A DNA stretch of 64,000 nt from Xenia sp. Carnegie-2017. Lineage: Eukaryota > Cnidaria > Anthozoa > Malacalcyonacea > Xeniidae. Positions 54,461-64,000 of this stretch are shown here, in pieces. The stretch's first letter is position 1, and every line of letters begins with the position of its first letter. The position numbers and the translations under genes were made by a program. The notes under the pieces are model-generated. The model was not told the DNA's origin. It worked only from the letters and a program-made list of their open reading frames with translations, and did not search any database. Location of the stretch: positions 1,055,676 through 1,119,675 of the forward strand of contig NW_025813489.1 of NCBI RefSeq assembly GCF_021976095.1, written 5' to 3'.

Positions 54461-55779
54461 ATTAAAGCCAATGTCAGTTCACACTATACTTCCATAAATG
54501 AAAAACATTGATAACATACTTATATTGAACATTTTATTTACTCGTAACGTAGTTCAAGGGAAGAAGGAACTGGTCGACAACAGCCACAATTCTCTTCAAC
54601 CGCTGTGAACAACAACCAGTTTCTGTAATTGTAGAGTCCACGATCATGGTAAATACACCAACATTTGTTTGTTGTTTCTCAATCTCATTTGATGACTAAT
54701 TGTCGCTTAAGAGAAGAATGTCCATGTCTAAAATCAAGCATAGAGGAAACAAAAGTTACTAAGACGAAAACTTTATGGAAAGGCCACACTGCACTTTGCA
54801 TTAATGAACATCACATGTAGTGTCCCAATTCAATGTTTACTCAATGCAAAAGAACATGAAACAAGACATTTACCTGAACATTTTTCAAAGCACTCCAAGA
54901 GATATTTCACCTTGGAATAATTTCGACTTCGGCTAACTGTTCTGCTGTTCTTCGTGCAACTACAGACTTTCACGCACAAATGGCACGTTCTTAGTCTTAG
55001 ACTATGGCCCAAGTTTCACGAACGTGTTGTATTCTGATTGGTCAGTGACTAGGCGTGTTGAAAACGTGTTGTGTTCTGATTGGTCATTTACCAGGTGTGA
55101 CGTCAATTGTACATTGTGAAATTTAGAATTTGCATGATTCATCACTTAGAAGTAATTAATCCCCATAGAGCGGTAAATGCAATTTAATACAATATAAATA
55201 AAACGTATACTTCAGCTACAGCAAATAGCAAATTCCAAACATTTAAGTCTCCTTGGGGAACAACTTCAGCTGAATCATGCAAATTCTAAAGGTCCACTGA
55301 TGTCAAAAATGATTTGATAAACCATCTAGATTGTATCTTCATCTCATTTTCTTATTGTATTTGTTAGCATTAACATTTGATCTCTTTTATTTAGCATTCT
55401 ACAGGGTGTACATAAAAACGACGTTTGGCAATTAAACTACTGTAAAATTTCGAAACCCAATCACTGTGCTAACCTCACTAGTGCATTACATTTTCAATGG
55501 AGGAAAATCTTTGTGCTTGCATAAACGTAGCTAACAATGTTCCATGCACCTGTGGGCTTGGCGTAGTGACAGACATTGAAATTATATAAAGGTCTTCAAT
55601 GGTAAATGAAGGCTGACCAACTAGTTTTGCACACATCAAAGGAATGAACAGGATAGAAAAATATTATTGCAATGTATTTTTTTAATTTTTTCATTCTACT
55701 TTCAGCCGGTATTATTTGTTGTCCCTTTTAAAGAATTTTCAATCTCCATGCGACAATGTGAAAGTGTGTAAAATGAAAG
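54461..55779. other. non-coding stretch with a short tandem duplication
   Basis: A segment of about 56 bp around ACGTGTTGTATTCTGATTGG is duplicated at 55021-55095. A short Cys-containing minus-strand frame near 54540-54655 is not convincing. Otherwise nothing is recognised. Confidence 0.4.
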
Positions 55780-56035
55780 ACTATAGTCTTTGGTGTGAAA
55801 GTGTGTGAAAATGCAAAGACTATAGTTTTTGATGTGAAAGTGTATAAAAATGCAAAGAGTATAGTCTGGCATGAAAGTTTGTAAAACTATAGTCTTTGGC
55901 ATGAAAGTTTGTAAAAGTATAGTCTTTGACATGAAAGTTTGTAAAACTATAGTCTTTGGCATGAAATTGTGTAAAACTGCCTGAAATATAGTCTTTGGCA
56001 TGAAAATGTGTAAAAATGCAAAGACTGTAGTAGAC
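55780..56035. repeat. outlying block of the 34.9-38.8-kb satellite monomer, inverted
   Basis: Eight or so units of CTATAGTCTTTGGCATGAAA then GTTTGTAAAA. The reverse complement (TTTCATGCCAAAGACTATAG) matches the CATGCAAAAGACTATAG core of the large satellite 17 kb away. Confidence 0.85.
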
Positions 56036-57018
56036 GGCAATGTATGCAGTTGATTACTTTCATGAACTTACCTTTAGTTTTAGGGACTATTTATATGAGC
56101 CCGATAGCCGTGATTCAGCGAACGAACATGTAACATGTAACATGTTCTTACACAAACTTTCGGCAGTTATTTCAGTAAACAGTAAAGATACAAACGATGG
56201 ACATAAAAGCAGCTAATATTGGAGGCAACAATTCGCCAAGAGAAACCCGACCTTGTGCAACGAAAATTTCCGCAATGCCATTCTGTAACGGTCGTCATTT
56301 CGTTAACGTCTTTTCTGACTTCTTGAACGACTTTTTCAAAGAGCTTAGCAAAAAATAATCATGTATTTAACGTAAAGATCTTTGATAAACCAGCAATTGT
56401 CAAACCTCTGGTAAAAAAAACCCACCATGTACAACAAAAACTTCGGCAATGCCATGTTTCTTCGTCAAATTCTTTTCTGACTTCTTGAAAGACTTTTCCC
56501 GACAGCTTTGAAAAATGAATGAGGAATGAAGTATAAAGTTTGACTGAGGAAGAAGCAGCTGATATTTTAGGGTAAAACTGATATAAGTTTTTGTAAAAAA
56601 CGTAACTCTTCAACGGCCATCTTCGTTTTTTCGAGTTTGGAAACGACTTTTTGCAACAGCTTCAAAGAAAGAATCATGTATTCAACAGGTTTAACTTGTT
56701 GTGATGTTATAAAATATTGTGAAAATGGTTTGCAAGGCGGAAAGCGAATTCTTAGTTTAAATATAATTGCCCATCATAAAACTTTTAATATGGCCATGGG
56801 TATATAATTTTATCAACAATAACGTTTCGTCTTTAGCTGAAGACATCTTCATATTACAATAGATACATGTAGGAAGTAGTAAATCCTATTCTTAGAAATT
56901 TTGTACAATACTTACAATAACGACTCTATGCGTTACCCTTCTTTGAAATAAAAAGGTTATATTACTCAATGTAATACTTTGAAACTTATAAATGAAATAT
57001 TTTACGTAATACTTACGA
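56036..57018. other. non-coding stretch with diverged internal repeats
   Basis: Three diverged copies of a segment containing TTTTCTGACTTCTTGAA and GACTTTTTC lie at about 56300-56360, 56465-56520 and 56625-56680. No gene recognised. Confidence 0.45.
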
Positions 57019-57033
57019 TAAAGATTGTTTCAG

Positions 57034-57152
57034 CAAGAAATCTCTTTACACATAGCGCGGGAAAGATCGCCAAAAAGTCATACGACGTATTGATCAAAAT
57101 AGGTCACGTGTCAAGTGGTATAAACATTCACCAGCAAGAGCTGGGTGACGCG
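57034..57152 (+). CDS. exon-like segment (unknown), copy 2
   Basis: Identical to 40926-41044, with the same AG and GT borders. Confidence 0.4.
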
Positions 57153-57716
57153 GTATGTGTAAATTGATCAAATCGTGCAGAGATAGCACAAAATTTAATA
57201 GCATAGTAGGTTTCGTGTGATGTATTTAAAATACGATTGCTTTCATTTCAAGTTAAATATTATGTTTTAACTTGTTAAAACCCTGTATGATGTACTATTA
57301 TATAGTAGCAAATACTGACAAATTATATCTGTATATAACACATACAATAAAGAGTCCTTGAAGTTGATGCATCAGTAAATTCTTCTACTTTGTAGACATA
57401 TTATATTTACATATACTGAACTATACGTATGTTATATATATACAATAAAAGTTATACAATTTCCATGCTCTGTTTTTTTTGACAGACATCCTACAAGTTT
57501 TACCTTTTAACCATTATGTGTAGAAGGAACAGTTTGTTTTGTTGTTGTCGTCGTTGAAACAGATGATACCGTTGAAGTTTGCCTGTAAAATATTTGCTGA
57601 AAGTTTAGGGAAAAATTGATAAACTATTCATGAAATAATAGGTAGTAGCATTTTCTTTCTAAAACAAGCCTAAGTTTGAGTTCTTTGTGTTGTATTATTA
57701 CGAAATAAAAGATTTT

Positions 57717-57868
57717 ACTGTGTTTGCACAGGCTTATGCAAACCGAGGAGACCTTTGGGAGAACACGAGAGCAGATCAGTGCAAGCCCGAAACCGAAGGT
57801 AGAGTGTTGCACATGCTCAAGATTTCACAAACATCTCCGAGGTTTGCATAAGGCAGTGCAAACAGAAA
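57717..57868. mobile_element. MITE, copy 2
   Basis: Same element as at 41608-41762, with a two-base deletion in the interior. Confidence 0.8.
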
Positions 57869-58837
57869 AATATCTTTTAAAAAATATCAATAATGCGAAA
57901 TAGACAAATTTAAAACAAACGATTTAATTTTTCCTCTAAAATGTATTCATGATTGATTTGCGAATTCTCTTTGATTGATTTGATTTGTTGGGCTCAGATC
58001 GGTTTGCAGAAGCTAATGAAAACACAGTTATAGACCAATCAGGGCATGCGCTAGATTGCTTTATGTTCTTGTTTTGACTTTCAATTTTTCTGTCTATTCT
58101 TGCCTTACAAACATTAACACTAAAATATCGTTTAATATTCTGTATATTGAACAATAAATTACACTCAAACATGATCACGTGTTTACTCACATGAAAAATG
58201 GAAAGTATTTGAACAAAGAACTCTTGCAAGGATTTTCACCTAACTCTGGAACAGCACCCAGACTATAATTGATCAATTGTCTCAAGTAATTTTCCAATTG
58301 TTTCCGACGTTTTTCCACAAAATTTACGTCACGATTTCCAAGAATTTTTTTTCGCGGGAAACGTGAATTGTGCAACAGGTTTAAACTGCTTGCTTGTCTG
58401 TGCATAAAAAGGAAAAGGAAGGGATTGTACATTACGGCAAAACAATATGATTAAAAAAATTAAAATACTGATGTTCATTAAAAACCTTTTTATGTAGGGC
58501 ATAAAAATCCGAGTATCTTTTGTAAACATTCCATTCATCGTCTTTGATACGGATATAAACCTTGTGAAGTAAACAATGTTAAATTCTTTATTGACGACAA
58601 TAAATGGACCACTGAGCAGATGATATACATATATATATATATGAGCACTGTGCTGACTCTACAATACAATCCATACAATGTGTAACCGTACGCCCTGTGT
58701 CCCAAGTGCAGGAATCACTATTTTAATATAGTGATAGCCGGGAGGGCACATTGTATATACACTTTGTATATATATAACAGTATAAAACAGTATAAATCCG
58801 TTTAAAACAGTGCTCGATGCCCGAGAGCAGAGCGTAA

Positions 58838-58998
58838 ATATGTTTAGTGGTGTTGAGAAAAATCACAAAATTAAAAATTCATCCCGACAAGCCTGTTTCG
58901 TGATTAAAGGAAAATCCCCTGAGGAGTGAGCAATCACGAAACAGGCTTGTCGGGATGAATCTGTAGTTTTGTGATTTTTTCTCAACACCACTAAACAT
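58838..58998. repeat. foldback around the hammerhead ribozyme, copy 2
   Basis: Same as 42733-42892, but the left arm has several substitutions (AAATTAAAAATTCATC instead of AAACTACAGATTCATC) and one A fewer, so the arms are no longer perfect. Confidence 0.9.
58914..58956 (+). ncRNA. minimal type I hammerhead ribozyme, copy 2
   Basis: Identical architecture to copy 1 with one change: the core box is CTGAGGA rather than CTGAAGA. That is the one position (N7) free to vary in CUGANGA. Stems I (ATCCC/GGGAT), II (GTGA/TCAC, GCAA loop) and III (ACA/TGT) and the GUC cleavage site (C58951) are intact. Confidence 0.87.
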
Positions 58999-61919
58999 AT
59001 ACATATGAAAAGTGAAATATTTGAGCAGTAAATTTAAACTACAACATGATCTTTTAAATACGATGACCACAAACACTTTTCTCAAGGGTGATGTATTTGA
59101 AACGAGGAAAATACCAAATTTAGATCATAAATCTTGAAATATTTTCCTAGTTATCCCTAACCTAGTCCAGATAACCATCAACATCACATCGGAAGAGTTA
59201 TTTACTTTTTTTAGAGATAAATATATGGAAAAATTATACCTGATAAGAATGGTGAATGTTTGGAGACTTTCCTTGGACAAAAACAGATGGAATCCAAATG
59301 TTAATTAAAGGACGAGTATTGACAGACATGAAATTTGGACCAAACTCCGTCAAATATAAACATTCATCATGATTATTGTCCTGAGGAAGCTAGAACATAC
59401 GAAGATACGTAGTTTTATTAAGAAATACTTAGAAAATGAAAAGAATATTTACTGCTTTTCATATTCATACCAAACAGTTCATATTGTACATACCGATCAA
59501 TATTGTACATCTATTGTACTATAATGAACACACGGGTCTTTACTGAACATACCGGTCCTCTAAGATTGACAAGCTCTTCTTTAATTTTCTTAGCTGATAT
59601 TCACGAGCGTTCAATAAGTTCGCCATGCATATCAGCGACCTTTAAACATGATAAACAACATTTCATCACAACTTACGCCATGACGCCATCACCATGAAAT
59701 TCCCCAGACATGAACAGAAACGCGAAATCAGTCAGAGTGGCGATTTTTAAACATATAACGATTATTTCAGTTATTTATCCTCATTTTCATAAGTTAAAAT
59801 ATCTTCATTAGATGTCACCGTTTTCTATCAAATAAATTTCGGCTCATCTTCATGAAGCATATGATACATGAAGACCTTTTAGGCAAATGTTTCGATTTGT
59901 AAAAGTATTATGGTTTAATGGAAATCTTACTTGGATCAACTTCCGCTCAAAATCTTTGTTGAAACGAAATTCAACGCCGTTGATTCACTTTTGCTACAAA
60001 TTTACTGTAAATACCTCACTTCGTCGACGTCAGATTCCGGAGAAAGAATGATGGAAAAAGTCTTTCATTTTCTGGAGCTACACAAAAGATTATCGAATAT
60101 CTTAGATTTCTACATCTATTTTAAAGATAAACTATCCCTCTAATAAACCTTCTTCCATAATGTCATTTCTTTTCAACGATTGAACAGCACCCACGTATTT
60201 CTTTAGTTGGTCAACAGGTCAACAGACATCTTTGATTAACGAAAATGCAGAGTTCTCAATGTCCTAACCTTTTCAAGCCGTTAAGAGCGACGCAATTTTC
60301 TTCATCTTTCGACGACATAGCTCTTTTTAAATCTTCTAATTGAAGACGAAGAGAAGCTGACTTCATCATCTCTTTTCCAAATGTTGTTGTAACGATCTAC
60401 AGGAAAGATGACCGAAGGAAAAATCAGGGCAAAATAGTGTATATTCGAATGGAATGTTAATATTAAACGAAGGACGATAATACAACCTGTTACGTTCTTC
60501 AACTTCATCTTTTCTTAACATCATCGATACAATCGCCTGTTTTAATTCCTCTTCAACAATAAAAAATCACGTATTTATTGATATTCATGAAATTATAATT
60601 ATTCACACTTACAATGATTCAGTTCACATGATGAAATTTGACCGATGCCTCCAAACAAGCAAAGCAACTACGATACAAATAGTAAAATCCAATTGCACTA
60701 AATATTTCTATATTTAAAACTAACTCTACCTGCTAATAGCCCATTTATAGTTTGAGAACCTGAGGCAAAAGTGCCTCTCCCGTTCCCAAAACATTTTTCC
60801 AAAAGATATAAGAAATAAAACATTTAAATACGTGAATAGAAAAACACACAAACCTGAAGTCATTTCTTTGCCTGATGGATATTCCTCTGATGGCTAAAGA
60901 ACGAAAACATACCAAATATAACGAACTAAATATAACAAAGATATTTACAGATGGCTTTCTACCCTACCCCCCCTTAAAAAAGATAAAAGCATTTCATAAT
61001 TAACTAACATTCATACAACCATCACCCATGGTTCTGACCAATGAAGATCCTGAGTAATCATTAATTTCTATGCTACCATCACGTGTGGCACATATCGCTG
61101 CAACAGTTGCCTCTATTGCTAAACTTGCATCATTCTCGACGTCTTCATCAGTGTAAATACTGAAAACAACATAAATTACCACCTCAGTTAAAATGGTCAA
61201 CTCGTTAGAAATTCTTGTCGATAAAATAATGAAGTATCTTCTAAATGTCGCGACGTCTCAGGTGCAACAGTAAATCGCTCATTTTCATCTGACATAGCTA
61301 GACCCTAACTCCTTTATCGTCATCGGGGCAAACAACGGGAATTAGAGATACACCGCTGTTCATATCAACAAGGGCTCAAACACTTCCTCCGACAAGAGCG
61401 ATGAGTCAGTGTAACGCCCTGATTGCAAAGATGTTGTCAAAGAATGATTTTTTTTCAAATCATTCGCAGTTTTAAACTCGTCTTTAAGATGCAGAACTTC
61501 CTGGCTTTTCTTTGTTAATCGAGCCACTTGTTCATCTGTTTCATTCTCCTTGTTCTCAACGTTGGATTTCGCCATTGTGGAAGAAAGACTTGAATTCTCA
61601 GAATTTGAACAATAAGCCAACTGAGAGTTCTTTGGCACTTCAAGAAAATCGTCAGGCCTTTTAGTAAAAGCATGGTTACCACGAGCATGTACCTGAGAAT
61701 CAGTATTACGTTGTAATATATCGTATGCCGCTCGGGTAAAACTCGTGGAACTATCGTGAGCAGTCGTATTCGTGGATGAACTACCATGAGAACTGACAGT
61801 ACAAGTTCCTTCTTCCGCCTCTGTGAATTCAACATTTTCAATTTGCGCAATGTTTGCTTTCTTTTTTTTACGTTTTGTCTTTTCTTTTCCTGAAACAAAA
61901 AAGAAAGATAACAGTTACA

Positions 61920-62185
61920 ACTTAATAAAGACGCGTGGGGATAAATGACTACGCATTGTTGAAGTATGATAAAGAATAAATGAGGATGCGCGGTTAAGGG
62001 ATGATAAGGGATGAATAAAAAACAGGTATAGTTAAGGGATAAATGAAGACATGTAATAATGGGATAATAAAGGTTAAGGAGAACACATGGTTGGGGGATT
62101 ACAAGGAATAAATGACATGTGTGGTTAAGGAATGATAAGATTAGCGATATATGAGATGAATGGTAGGGATAGTTAGGGATAAAAG
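61920..62185. repeat. degenerate short-period repeat, copy 2
   Basis: Copy of 45842-46105. Confidence 0.6.
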
Positions 62186-62301
62186 CGATTATAGATTCAT
62201 TTTAACTCTGAAGATGACTTCATATAGCACGTTTTAAGGGCATTATTTATACGTTGTATATTTAATCGGTTTCATAAATATGTATTTCCTAGGTGAAAGT
62301 G

Positions 62302-62787
62302 TCAAAAGCGCTCAAATACTGGCATTTTGTCAATTCTATTATCTGAATCAGTAATAATCTCAAGGATGTCTGTTCCATCTTGCTTTTTGCAGTTTCCATT
62401 TCTACCTTCAATGCTGCTTCGTAAAAGTAATCTTATATAGGCAGCTGTGAACTGTTGGGCTGTTGGGTTATTGTTAAATCCTCCTGCTGATCGAATTGCC
62501 CCAAAAAATAGCTCTAAGTGATCTTGGCTGAACTTGTATGTTAGTATGTATTTCATTGGTGCATTTTTTCTTTCAACCAGGTCAGAGAAAATTTGCTTGA
62601 TGTTTGTTATTGCCACCAAGAGTCCCACAAATCCTGTCTTTCGGCGAGTGTTGTACAGCAGATTACCAGATACATCTCGCAGATTTATAATGTAGTTATA
62701 AGCTTCTGCTAAAAATGCCTCCCAAGTTTCTTTGTTGCTTTTTCGAAGAGCAGCCTTATAACCTTTGGCACATGGGTTTCGAGAGTT
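62302..62787 (-). pseudogene. P-element transposase fragment, third copy
   Basis: Minus-strand fragment from NSRNPCAKGYKAALRKSNKE to NRIDKM, including SQDHLELFFGAIRSAGGFNN with the D-x-x-E pair in one open frame. It is cut at both ends, on the right by satellite DNA. Confidence 0.9.
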
Positions 62788-64000
62788 TACTAAAGTAGGG
62801 ATTCCAATCCCCTGAAAATGAATGTTATCATATTTCCATATTTTCACCAAATGACTAATTCATGCATTTGAACATAGTTTCCTCTTAAAAAAAAACTTTT
62901 ACAAAAAATTAAGTCCACCCCCCCTCCTGAATATAAGTTTTATAATATTTTTATATTTTCACTATAAAGCTATATGTAATGCACTTTAACACATTTTCCA
63001 CTTAAAACAACTTTAACAAGAATAGGATTCCACCTCATCCTGAAAATTAATTTTATCATATTTCTATTATTTGCAATTTCCATCATCAAAATATTATAAT
63101 TCAAGCATTTGAACACATTTTCCACTATAAAACAACTTTTATGAAAGAAGTGATTTCAAGCCCCTGAAAATAAATGTTATCATATTTCCTTATTTTTACC
63201 AACAGTCTAATTCCATGCATTTGAACACATTTTTCTTTTAAAACAACTTTTACAAAATATTAAGTCCACCCTCCTGAATATAAGTCTTATAATATTTTCA
63301 TATTTTCACTATAAAACTATAATTCAAGCAATTGAACACATTTTCCACTTCAAAACAACTTTTACTTAAAGTAGGATTAATCCCTGAAAATGAATGTTAT
63401 CATATTTCCATATTTTCACCAACAGACTAATTCCATGCATTTGAACACATTTCCACTTAAAACAACTTTTACAAAAATTAAGTCCACCCCTCCTGAATAT
63501 AAGTTTTATAATATTTTCATATTTTCACTATAAAACTATAATTAATGCATTTCAACACATTTTCCACTTAAAAACAACTTTAACAAAACAGGGATTCCAA
63601 CAATTCTGAAAACGAATTTAATCATATTTCCATATTTTAATCAAAAGACTATAATTCTTCATGCATTTGAACACATTTTGCACAATAAAAAGAAGCATTA
63701 AAAACAACTTTTACTAAAGTAGGGATTCCAATCCCCTGAAAATGAATGTTATCATATCTCCATATTTTCACCAAATGACTAATTCATGCATTTGAACATA
63801 ATTTCCTCTTAAAAAAAGTTTTACAAAAAAAATAAGTCCACCCCCCTCCTGAATATAAGTTTTATAATATTTTCATATTTTCACTATAAAACTATAATTA
63901 ATGCATTCAACACATTTTCCCTTAAAAACAACTTTTACAAAACAGGGATTAAAACCATTCTAAAATGAATTTTATCATATTTCCATATTTTTTATCAAAA
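62788..64000. repeat. satellite with two alternating ~110-125-bp monomers
   Basis: Type A units contain TAGGGATTCCAATCCCCTGA then AAATGAATGTTATCATATTTCC. Type B units contain AAGTCCACCCCTCCTGAATA then TAAGTTTTATAATATTTTC. Both share a CATTTGAACACATTTTCCAC then TTAAAACAACTTTTAC ending. Five or so A/B pairs run to the window edge. Confidence 0.9.

Larger units (their letters stand above)
57507..61895 (-). pseudogene. SNX29: SNX29-like gene, C-terminal half, copy 2
   Basis: Same exon set as copy 1: terminal exon 57507-57582, PX exons about 58191-58380, 58469-58560 and 59240-59380, coiled-coil exons 59553-59639, 60269-60396 and 60487-60550, small exon about 60853-60895, exon about 61013-61159 and the large exon about 61400-61895. 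The PX exons read correctly here: RPLINIWIPSVFVQGKSPN, then VYIRIKDDEWNVYKRYSDFY with ALHKKVFNEH, which match SNX29 closely. An A-run at 58348-58355 is one base too long before ILGNRDVNFVEKRRK. The coiled-coil exon at 59553 carries a frameshift shared with copy 1 and one of its own. A deletion of about 20 bp in an intron near 59955 is private to this copy. Without RUN exons this is a partial gene. Confidence 0.82.
57019..62787. repeat. 5.8-kb segmental duplication, copy 2
   Basis: Copy of 40911-46704, same orientation, 25 bp shorter overall. Its right edge cuts the P transposase at TGGGTTTCGAGAGTT, where a satellite begins. Confidence 0.95.

Noticed and set aside
54540-54655. Minus-strand frame with NCGCCRPVPS as a Cys-rich secreted peptide exon
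   Set aside because: Too short, with no signal peptide, no partner exon and no recognised Cys pattern.
1-64000. tRNA, rRNA or snRNA genes
   Set aside because: Looked for tRNA B-box-like GGTTCGAATCC and rRNA/snRNA signatures by eye and found none; weak scattered matches were not supportable.

Overview
The window is AT-rich animal nuclear DNA, dense in repeats, from an early-branching metazoan and most likely a cnidarian. The clues are short-exon host genes with GT-AG introns, Polinton, BEL/Pao, Ty3/gypsy, CR1/L2-type LINE and P-element/THAP remnants side by side, and many young minisatellites. No bacterial gene organisation is present. The species call is inference. | Host genes are all on the minus strand and all incomplete here. 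They are three exons of a KATNIP-like gene (0.2-1.3 kb), five consecutive exons of SEC13 (2.2-3.9 kb), five consecutive exons of the DEAD-box helicase DDX20/Gemin3 (32.4-34.5 kb), and the C-terminal half of a sorting nexin-29 (SNX29)-like gene, present twice (41.4-45.8 kb and 57.5-61.9 kb). Most were identified from exons too short to show as long ORFs; splice phases agree from exon to exon. | Layout: 0-2 kb, four different minisatellites around the KATNIP exons. 2.2-3.9 kb, SEC13. 4.3-6.75 kb, 3' part of a Ty3/gypsy fossil with its LTR. 6.75-16.0 kb, a truncated Polinton/adintovirus-like fossil (small membrane proteins on the left arm; penton-like, integrase, capsid, packaging ATPase and fibre-like genes on the right arm) with no polymerase or protease. 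16.2-17.2 kb, an array of GC-rich hairpin repeats whose stems differ by compensatory changes, then a long palindrome. 17.8-20.3 kb, minisatellites. 20.35-24.9 kb, a nearly full-length decayed LINE. 25-30 kb, Penelope-like terminal repeats, a possible MITE and a gypsy gag-protease remnant. 30-32 kb, small plus-strand ORFs, a duplicated acidic exon and foldbacks. 32.4-34.5 kb, DDX20. 34.9-38.8 kb, a higher-order satellite. 38.8-40.6 kb, a BEL/Pao fossil inserted in that satellite. 40.9-46.7 and 57.0-62.8 kb, a 5.8-kb segmental duplication carrying SNX29 exons, a MITE and a complete hammerhead ribozyme. 46.2-51.7 kb, a head-to-head inverted pair of P elements. 52.3-53.1 kb, a deleted MULE-type transposase. 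62.8-64 kb, another satellite. | The most interesting items are: (1) two copies of a textbook minimal hammerhead ribozyme; (2) the hairpin-cassette array beside the Polinton, with at least four compensatory base-pair changes; (3) an apparent P element whose 3' region encloses a 5.3-kb host-gene segment, with the other transposase arm inverted beside it; (4) a consistent shortening of homopolymer runs in one copy of the segmental duplication, which may be an assembly artefact and bears on whether SNX29 is broken.
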